From contig DASZCN010000060.1 in the NCBI GenBank assembly GCA_035943095.1, positions 1 through 64,000 on the forward strand: a stretch of DNA of 64,000 bases, in the 5' to 3' direction. This stretch comes from AG41 sp035943095. GTDB lineage: Bacteria; Gemmatimonadota; Gemmatimonadetes; Gemmatimonadales; GWC2-71-9. Both the position numbers and the translations under genes were made by a program. Under the pieces are notes generated by a model. That model ran no database searches. It was not told where the DNA came from and worked only from the letters and a program-made list of their open reading frames with translations. Below are positions 58,138 to 64,000 of the stretch, one piece after another (positions within the stretch are counted from its first letter, which is position 1; the number at the start of each line of letters is the position of its first letter).

Positions 58138-59423
58138 CGATCGACCACCGAGGCCATCATCTCCGCCTCCGCCACCACCTGCCCATCCACGTAGCCGACG
58201 CCCTTCATCTTGCAGGTCTTGCCGCGGAACTGAAGCATGTCGAGCTCGAATCGGATCTGATCCCCGGGCACAACCGGCCGCCGGAACTTCACGTTGTCGA
58301 GCGACATGAAGTAGACCACCTTGTCCTCGACGTTCTGGCCCTCGAAGTAGCCCATCAGCAGCATGCCCCCCACCTGGGCCATCGCCTCGATGATCAACAC
58401 CCCCGGCATGATCGGATGCCCGGGGAAGTGCCCCTGAAAGAACGGCTCGTTGATGGTCACGTTCTTGATGCCGACGATCCGCTGCTGCCCCTCGATCTCG
58501 ATGATGCGATCCACCAGGAGGAAGGGATAGCGGTGCGGCAGGACGTCCATGATCCGGCCGATGTCCATCTTGGGTGGCCCGGTGCGGCGCGCCGCGCGCG
58601 CCACCGCCCGCGCCAAGACGATATTGCCGCCGTGGCTCGGCCGCGTCGCGATGATGTGCGCACGCACACGGCCGCCGGTCAGTGCCAGGTCTCCCAGGAT
58701 GTCGGCGGCCTTGTGGCGCACGAACTCGTCGGGCCAGCGCAACTGGCCGCCGTTGGCGAGGCCGCGCTCGTCCAGCACGATGGCGTTGGCGCTGGACGCG
58801 CCCTTGATGAGGCCTTTGGCCTGGAGCGCCGCCACCTCGGATGTGAACCCGAACGTGCGCGCCGGCGCCAGATCGCGCGCGAATCCCTCAGGCGTGACCG
58901 TGAAGCTGCCGGCCTGGCGGCCGATGAGCGGGTGCGGCCACTCGATGGTCACGGTCAGGCGAAGCTCCTTGTCCGGGGCGACCACGTAGGTCGAGTCGCC
59001 CTCGCTGACCGTGAACGGGGCCGGCACGGTGAGCACGAGGGGCTCGCCGTCGGTCTCCGTGGGGCCGGCGCGCTCCAGGGCTTCGAAGTACGGCTGGAAG
59101 CTGCCATCCAGAATGGGTGGCTCGGGACCCGAGACTTCGACCGTCAGGTCATCGATCTCGAGCGCCGCGACGGCGGCGAGGAGGTGCTCTACGGTGTGGA
59201 TCGTGCTCTCGCCGCGCCCGATCGCCGTGCGGCGCTCCACCGCCTCGACTTCCGAGAGGAGCGCCGGAACCTCGGGCTTCCCGCTGAGATCGACGCGCCG
59301 GAACACGATCCCCTGGCCCGCCGGGGCCGGCACGAACGCCACCTCGGTACGGGCCCCCGTATGCAGTCCCGTGCCCGAGACGGCCGTCTTCTTCCGGATC
59401 CCGCGCCTACCGCCCTGTGCCAT
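58134..59423 (-). CDS. lpxC-fabZ: LpxC-FabZ fusion: UDP-acyl-GlcNAc deacetylase and 3-hydroxyacyl-ACP dehydratase
   Basis: Residues 1 to about 282 are LpxC: TAVSGTGLHTG, zinc His in HTVEHLLAA, His/Asp in RHKAADILGDLAL and the acid His in RPSHGGNI. Residues about 285-429 are FabZ: DVLPHRYPFLLVDR, NEPFFQGHFPGHPIMPGVLI. Both sites are complete, so one chain links lipid A commitment and fatty-acid dehydration, which compete for 3-hydroxyacyl-ACP. The same fusion is known in Bacteroidetes. Confidence 0.96.
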   Translation of the reverse strand: MAQGGRRGIRKKTAVSGTGLHTGARTEVAFVPAPAGQGIVFRRVDLSGKPEVPALLSEVEAVERRTAIGRGESTIHTVEHLLAAVAALEIDDLTVEVSGPEPPILDGSFQPYFEALERAGPTETDGEPLVLTVPAPFTVSEGDSTYVVAPDKELRLTVTIEWPHPLIGRQAGSFTVTPEGFARDLAPARTFGFTSEVAALQAKGLIKGASSANAIVLDERGLANGGQLRWPDEFVRHKAADILGDLALTGGRVRAHIIATRPSHGGNIVLARAVARAARRTGPPKMDIGRIMDVLPHRYPFLLVDRIIEIEGQQRIVGIKNVTINEPFFQGHFPGHPIMPGVLIIEAMAQVGGMLLMGYFEGQNVEDKVVYFMSLDNVKFRRPVVPGDQIRFELDMLQFRGKTCKMKGVGYVDGQVVAEAEMMASVVDR

Positions 59424-60375
59424 CAGTTCGCCGAACGAGCGCCTCCAGGTCGTCCACGATCTGCGCGAGCCGGTACAGGGCGCCCTGGGCCCGCAGGAAC
59501 TCGCGGTGGTTGCGCGCCGGATATCCGGACACGGTCGCCCCCGGATCGATGTCGCCGATCACCCCGCCCTGCACGGTCACGCGCGCACCCTTTCCGATCG
59601 TGACGTGGTCGGCCAGGCCCGCCTGCCCCGCCAGGAAGACATCGTCCTCCACGTGGGTACTGCCGGCGATGCCCGCCTGGCCCGCGATAAGGCAGCGCGC
59701 CCCAATCCGGCAGTTGTGCCCGACCTGCACCAGGTTGTCGATCTTGGTCCCGGGGCCGATGACCGTATCATCCACGCTGCCGCGGTCGATGGTCGTGTTG
59801 GCCCCGATTTCCACGTCGTCCCCGATGATGCAGCGGCCCACCTGCGGGATCTTGCGCGGCAATTCACCGACCTTTCCCGGCACGTACCCGAACCCGTCCG
59901 CCCCGAGCCGAACTCCGGCGTGCAGGATCACGCGGCTGCCGACGATCGTGCCGCTATAGCACACGACGTGTGGGTAGAGCTGCACGTCGTCGCCCAGCAC
60001 CACTCCGTCCCCCAGCACCACGCCGGCGCCGATGCGGACGTTGCGGCCGAGTCGCGCGCCCTGGCCGAGCACGGCGTACGGACCGATCGCCACCGGGTCC
60101 TGCCACGTCGCGCCGGCGCCGATCACGGCCGTGCGGTGCACGCCCGGCTCCCAGGCGGGCTCCGGGTAGAGCACCGGAATGACGGAGAGCAGCGCCTCGT
60201 GCGGGTCGCGCACCAGCACGCGGCACGCCGGGCCAGCGGTGCCCTCCGGAATGAGATCCGGCTTGCAGAGCACGATGGCCGCGCTAGACCGTTGAAAATA
60301 CTGGAGATAGCGTCGCGCGGCAAGAAACGACAGGTCGTCCGGGCCCGCGCGGTCGAGCGGCGCCACGCCGGACAC
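59407..60375 (-). CDS. lpxD: UDP-3-O-acylglucosamine N-acyltransferase (start uncertain)
   Basis: Third step of lipid A synthesis. 322 residues from GTG 60375; the body has hexapeptide repeats and the active-site region GADGFGYVP, with QVGHNCRIG. The conserved N-terminus (ISAREVAALTNGQLRGPADVTVSGVAP) begins upstream of that GTG in the same open frame, which runs to 60513 but holds no ATG, GTG, TTG or CTG. Initiation at ATC (60438-60436) would give 343 residues, the usual length. It overlaps lpxC-fabZ by 17 bases. Confidence 0.9.
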   Translation of the reverse strand: MSGVAPLDRAGPDDLSFLAARRYLQYFQRSSAAIVLCKPDLIPEGTAGPACRVLVRDPHEALLSVIPVLYPEPAWEPGVHRTAVIGAGATWQDPVAIGPYAVLGQGARLGRNVRIGAGVVLGDGVVLGDDVQLYPHVVCYSGTIVGSRVILHAGVRLGADGFGYVPGKVGELPRKIPQVGRCIIGDDVEIGANTTIDRGSVDDTVIGPGTKIDNLVQVGHNCRIGARCLIAGQAGIAGSTHVEDDVFLAGQAGLADHVTIGKGARVTVQGGVIGDIDPGATVSGYPARNHREFLRAQGALYRLAQIVDDLEALVRRTDGTGR

Positions 60376-60499
60376 CGTTACGTCCGCTGGACCCCTGAGC
60401 TGGCCGTTCGTGAGTGCCGCGACCTCGCGAGCACTGATGCGCCGGCCGGAACCCGCGGCGCTCGTGCCGCTGTCCGCTCCGCTGCTCGTCCCGCGCCCC

Positions 60500-61030
60500 T
60501 TACTTGGGCTGCTTCAGCCGCTCGATCACCTTGGCGGTGATGTCGAGACTCGGGTCGGCGAAGAGGATGCTGTTGTTGGGCGCGTCCATATCGAAGATGA
60601 ACGAATAGTTTCCCTCGGCGCGGATCCCCTGAACCACGCCGAAAATGCGGGCCTGGATCGGCTGAAACAACTCCTGCTGGCGCTGCTGGAACCGGCTCTC
60701 CAGGTCGGTTTGCTTTTGCTGGAGGCGCTGCTGGGTCGTCTGCAGCTCCCGCTGTTTCGCCTGCTTCGCCGTCGACGACAAGGCGATCGACTGCTGGTCG
60801 AACGCCTTCATGGCGGAATCCCACTGCTGCTGCATGCGTTGCAGGGTGTCCTGGATCGCCTTGCGCTCCTTGCCCAGCGCCGAATCCGCCGCCGGGTATC
60901 CCGGCGTCTGCTCCAGGATCGCTTGCGACTTGATGTAGCCGATCTTGAGCGCGCTTTGGGCCTGCCCGCGAGCCACGGCCGGCGCGCCCACAACGAGCAG
61001 CCACGCCCCTGCGATTACCACACGCCTCAT
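60500..61030 (-). CDS. skp: Periplasmic chaperone Skp / OmpH
   Basis: Holds outer-membrane proteins for BamA. 176 residues from ATG 61030, with GGGAG upstream. Signal peptide (VVIAGAWLLVVGAPAVARGQA), then IGYIKSQAILEQTPGY and a long Gln-rich coiled coil (about 60-120). It lies between bamA and lpxD, the standard context. Confidence 0.92.
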   Translation of the reverse strand: MRRVVIAGAWLLVVGAPAVARGQAQSALKIGYIKSQAILEQTPGYPAADSALGKERKAIQDTLQRMQQQWDSAMKAFDQQSIALSSTAKQAKQRELQTTQQRLQQKQTDLESRFQQRQQELFQPIQARIFGVVQGIRAEGNYSFIFDMDAPNNSILFADPSLDITAKVIERLKQPK

Positions 61031-61089
61031 AACGGTCTCCCAAGAAGAAATGCTACGGTCCAGGTGCCCGAACGAGCCGGGCGCTCCGA

Positions 61090-63501
61090 TCAGAAGAAGT
61101 TGCCCAGCTTGAAGTGCAGCTTGAAGCCCGGCGCCGGCCGGCCGAAGGTATCTGTGCGATCGAAGCCGTACGCCCAGTCGATGCCGATCGGACCAAGCGG
61201 CGAGATGATGCTCACGCCCAACCCGGCGCCGCGGAACAGGCGCGTCGGGTTGAACTCTTCGGCGCGGGCCCACACGTTGCCCGCGTCGACGAAGGCGTTG
61301 AGGTAGAACATCTGCGAGATGCGCGCCCCGATTTCTCCGGTGGTCGCAAAGTATGCCTTGCCGAACGAGCTCGCGCTTGCCTGCCCGTTGCTCGCGGTGG
61401 GATCGTAGCCGCGCGGCGTGATCGAGAACTCGTCATAGCCGCGGAGCGGGATACCGTACTGCACGCCACCCATGGTGAACAGCTGATCGAAGAAGGGCGA
61501 GTTACCGAACACGAGGCCGGATCGCGTGGACAGCCCCATCACGAACTTGACCGGGGACGTGCTGGCCGCGCCCCCGAGCTGTCCGAGCGGCGCGTACCAG
61601 CGGCCCTCGAGGTCGAGCCGCTGGAAGTTGCCGGAGCCGCCCAGCGGGCCGCCTGACTGCGAAATGCCGATCGAGTGCATGGTTCCCGCGGTCGGGAACG
61701 GGAGATCAATCCGCGTGTCGCGGAGCAGGGAGACGCCGATGGTCGAGCGGATGCAATTGTTGCAGCTCAACGCTGCGAGTCCCGTGGTCGCACCTTCGAA
61801 CGTCTGGTCGTCGATGGCGTACGAGACGAACATCCGCGTATACCGGTCGTTGAACACCGGGAACCCGAACTGCAGGCTCGCGCCCTCGCGCTTCAGCGTG
61901 CCGAGATCGGCGATCGTATACCGCAGCCGGGTGTTGTGCACGTCGAATGTGCCCGAGATGCGCGACTCATGGATCGCCGGATCGGTGTAGCTCACCTGGA
62001 AATCGCTGATGTTCTGGCCGAACTGCCACTGGAAGTGACCTTTTTTCCCCTTCCCGAACAGGTTGGGCTCGTCGAGGCCGAGGAACCCGCCCACGCCCGT
62101 GCCCTGCCCCACGGAGGCGCCGAAGTTGATGTTGCCGGTGTGTTTCTCGGTCACGCGGAAGATGACGTCGATGTCGCCCTGGTCGTTGGCCGGCCGCGTA
62201 TCGGGAAACGGCATCGGCTGCTGGAAGAAGCCGAGGTTCGAGATGTTCTGATACGACCGGATGAGCGCGTCCTGCCGGAAGACGTCGCCGGGCAGGAGGA
62301 CGATCGCCTCGCGAATCACGCGCTCGTGCGTGATGTCGTTGCCCGAGATCTCGATCTTGTTGACGATAGCGGGCTGGCCCTCGTTGATGGCCCAGCGCAG
62401 GTCCACGACGGGCTTGCCGTCGGCGCCCGTGCGGCGGATGACCTGGGGCTGGATATTGGCGTAGATGTAGCCGTTGTTCCGGTAGAGCGTGTAGAGATCG
62501 TTGACGGCGTTATCCCAACGCTCCTGGCTGAAATAGACCGGGCCCTGGGCGGTCCCGCCCAGGCCGAGGAAGCCGGTGCGGTCCCCGCCCTTGAACGGAA
62601 ACAGCTGCTGGAGCTCCTCCGTCGAAAAGCGCCGGTTGCCGACGATCTCGAACGCGCCCACGCGGTAGGGCTCTCCTTCGCTCACCCGGACCTGCAGCGT
62701 GGCCTTGCCCGTCGCGTCGTTCACGAGAATCGTGTCGCCCAGTACCTGAAAGTCCACGTACCCCCGGTCCCCGTAGAACTTCGGGAGCCGCTCCTGCACG
62801 TCGGCGCGCAGCTTCTCGTCGTCGTACTCGCCCGAGCGGAACCACCAAAAGCCCTCGGGGCGGGTCTTCATTTGACCCACGAGCTGATCCATGGGGAAGT
62901 GCCCGTTGCCCTGCACCTGCACCTGCGCCACGGCAACACGCCGCCCCTCGTCCACATCGAAGATGATGCGGACGCGGGACGAATCGTTCTCGTAGACGGG
63001 GACGACCTTGACCTGCGCGAGGTAGTAGCCGTCGGCGCGATACAGCGAGTCGATGCGCCCGCGGGCGCGGGTGACGGCCGCGGGGTCGAGCGGGCGGCCT
63101 TCCGCGAGCTGCGCCTTGTCCCGGACGCTTCCTTCGGACACGCGGTTCACGCCGCGCACCGCCCACTTCACGAGGATGGGGCGCTCGTGCACGCGCACGA
63201 TCAAGAGCTGGCGACCGCCCGCGGTGTCCTGGGTCACCCGGACGTCGTCGTACTGCCCGCTCGAGTACAGCGCCTGGACCGCGCGCTGGACGTCGCGGTA
63301 GCCGAGCGCCTTCCCGGGGGCGAGACCGCTCTGATCGAGCACCTGCTTGCGCTCGACGCGGCGCAGCCCGATCACGACGATCGAGTCCGGCGCCACGGCC
63401 GTGGCGGAGGCGGTCGGTGCCTCGCCTCCCTGCGCGCGCGCGGCGCGCGGCAGGAGCACTGGGAAACTCAGGAGGATGACTGCGGAAAGCCGGCGGATCA
63501 C
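61090..63501 (-). CDS. bamA: Outer-membrane protein assembly factor BamA
   Basis: Core of the BAM complex. 803 residues, start GTG 63501. Signal peptide (AVILLSFPVLLPRAARAQ), five POTRA domains (about 35-435; for example GNRRFSTEELQQLFPFKGGD and GNDITHERVIREAIVLLPGD), then the barrel ending in Phe (KLHFKLGNFF). The C-terminal Gly-rich IGIDWAYGFDR and FRGAGLGVSI motifs are present. The start overlaps clpC by 4 bases. Confidence 0.96.
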   Translation of the reverse strand: MIRRLSAVILLSFPVLLPRAARAQGGEAPTASATAVAPDSIVVIGLRRVERKQVLDQSGLAPGKALGYRDVQRAVQALYSSGQYDDVRVTQDTAGGRQLLIVRVHERPILVKWAVRGVNRVSEGSVRDKAQLAEGRPLDPAAVTRARGRIDSLYRADGYYLAQVKVVPVYENDSSRVRIIFDVDEGRRVAVAQVQVQGNGHFPMDQLVGQMKTRPEGFWWFRSGEYDDEKLRADVQERLPKFYGDRGYVDFQVLGDTILVNDATGKATLQVRVSEGEPYRVGAFEIVGNRRFSTEELQQLFPFKGGDRTGFLGLGGTAQGPVYFSQERWDNAVNDLYTLYRNNGYIYANIQPQVIRRTGADGKPVVDLRWAINEGQPAIVNKIEISGNDITHERVIREAIVLLPGDVFRQDALIRSYQNISNLGFFQQPMPFPDTRPANDQGDIDVIFRVTEKHTGNINFGASVGQGTGVGGFLGLDEPNLFGKGKKGHFQWQFGQNISDFQVSYTDPAIHESRISGTFDVHNTRLRYTIADLGTLKREGASLQFGFPVFNDRYTRMFVSYAIDDQTFEGATTGLAALSCNNCIRSTIGVSLLRDTRIDLPFPTAGTMHSIGISQSGGPLGGSGNFQRLDLEGRWYAPLGQLGGAASTSPVKFVMGLSTRSGLVFGNSPFFDQLFTMGGVQYGIPLRGYDEFSITPRGYDPTASNGQASASSFGKAYFATTGEIGARISQMFYLNAFVDAGNVWARAEEFNPTRLFRGAGLGVSIISPLGPIGIDWAYGFDRTDTFGRPAPGFKLHFKLGNFF

Positions 63502-64000
63502 GCCTTCGAGCCGGAGAGCGCGCGGAACGCCAACCGTTCCTTGTCCGGGGCCACGTCGACTTCGATCTCGTCGCCCCGCGCGAACTCGCCGACTAGGATC
63601 TTCTCCGAGAGCGGATCCTCGACGTACTTCTGAATCGCGCGCTTCAGCGGGCGCGCGCCGAAGTGCTCATCGTACCCGCGCTCCACCAGGAAGTCCGAGG
63701 CCGCCGGCGTCAGCCGGAGGGTGAGCTCCTCATCGCCCAGCCGTCGCTGCACCTCTTTGAGCAGGATCGTAACGATCTGCGCGATGTGCTCCCGCGTCAG
63801 CGGGTGGAACACGATGACGTCGTCCAGCCGGTTCAGGAACTCGGGATTGAAGGTCTTGTTGATCTCCTCTTTGACCTTCTCCGCCATCTTGTCGAACGTC
63901 GCCCGCATGTCCGGCTGCGAGAAGCCCAGCGCCTTGCCCTTGACCATGTCCCGAGCGCCGACGTTGGACGTCATGATGACGACCGTGTTCTTGAAGTCGA
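63498..64000 (-). CDS. clpC: Clp protease ATP-binding subunit (ClpC/ClpB type), C-terminal part
   Basis: AAA+ unfoldase of the HSP100 group; only the last 167 residues are in the window, and the frame runs open past base 64000. Second AAA domain: FKNTVVIMTSNVGARD (sensor 1), FNPEFLNRLDDVIVFHPL (arginine-finger region) and the sensor 2 stretch DEHFGARPLKRAIQKYVEDPLS. ClpC is favoured over ClpB by the short tail. It overlaps bamA, an unusual pairing. Confidence 0.9.
   Translation of the reverse strand, partial: DFKNTVVIMTSNVGARDMVKGKALGFSQPDMRATFDKMAEKVKEEINKTFNPEFLNRLDDVIVFHPLTREHIAQIVTILLKEVQRRLGDEELTLRLTPAASDFLVERGYDEHFGARPLKRAIQKYVEDPLSEKILVGEFARGDEIEVDVAPDKERLAFRALSGSKA

Noticed and set aside
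61675..63633. A 652-residue open frame on the plus strand opposite bamA.
   Set aside because: It is antisense to a certain bamA and clpC end, rich in His, Arg and Asp as expected for a GC-rich shadow frame, and has no recognisable domain.

Overview
The window is a gene-dense, GC-rich stretch of a diderm bacterial chromosome. It carries complete blocks for lipid A (lpxA, lpxB, lpxD, lpxK and an lpxC-fabZ fusion), Kdo (kdsA, kdsB, kdsC, kdsD), LPS export (lptC, an lptA-like gene, lptB) and outer-membrane assembly (bamA, skp). It also has three futalosine-pathway menaquinone genes (mqnE, mqnA, mqnC), a bacillithiol gene (bshC) and full-length larC. This combination fits the Gemmatimonadota best, or another lineage near the FCB group. 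The assignment is an inference from gene content, since no rRNA lies in the window. I saw no IS element, prophage, CRISPR array or rRNA. No stretch of 300 bases lacks a gene.

Layout. 1-5951: fatty-acid genes fabG (partial), acpP, fabF, running directly into mqnE, mqnA, mqnC, purE and ispF. 5888-10373: mixed housekeeping genes (DedA protein, ICMT-like protein, Xer recombinase, Fpg/Nei-type glycosylase, thioesterase, trpG/pabA) with two small unknown proteins. 10449-20734: a tightly overlapping Kdo/LPS-export unit (kdsB, pyrG, kdsA, kdsC, kdsD, lptC, lptA-like, lptB, rpoN, GT2). PyrG can supply the CTP that KdsB uses. 20735-23721: an accessory pair in which a protein joining a DNA-binding HTH to a YVTN beta-propeller is followed by a lipoprotein with the same propeller. 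23718-29818: a surface-glycan cluster (GT4, flippase-like protein, methyltransferase, YfhO-type membrane protein, polyprenol-P-sugar synthase), then dapF.

30728-39866 (minus strand): TPR membrane protein, tRNA-Arg(CCT), apt, acyP, dedA, pcm, surE, GT2, merR, gpsA, plsY, der and a DUF512 radical-SAM gene. Most of these overlap by a few bases, which suggests translational coupling. 39956-43822: two paralogous exported TPR proteins flank a small HExxH protein and tRNA-Gly(CCC). 43825-53621 (minus): larC, thrC, uvrC, murJ, a coiled-coil protein, bshC, AMMECR1, rlmH and a glutamate-type dehydrogenase. 53618-64000 (minus): lpxK, a DUF374 acyltransferase, lpxB, a Gfo/Idh oxidoreductase, lpxA, lpxC-fabZ, lpxD, skp, bamA and the C-terminal end of clpC, an envelope-biogenesis superoperon read from right to left.

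The most unusual items are: the HTH/beta-propeller regulator with its lipoprotein twin and the palindromes upstream; an LptB with a roughly 150-residue N-terminal extension; an lpxD whose conserved N-terminus lies upstream of any ATG, GTG or TTG; a GnnA-like oxidoreductase between lpxA and lpxB; a collagen-like tail on a DedA protein; the twin TPR proteins; and -10-like motifs placed so close to start codons that leaderless transcripts are likely.
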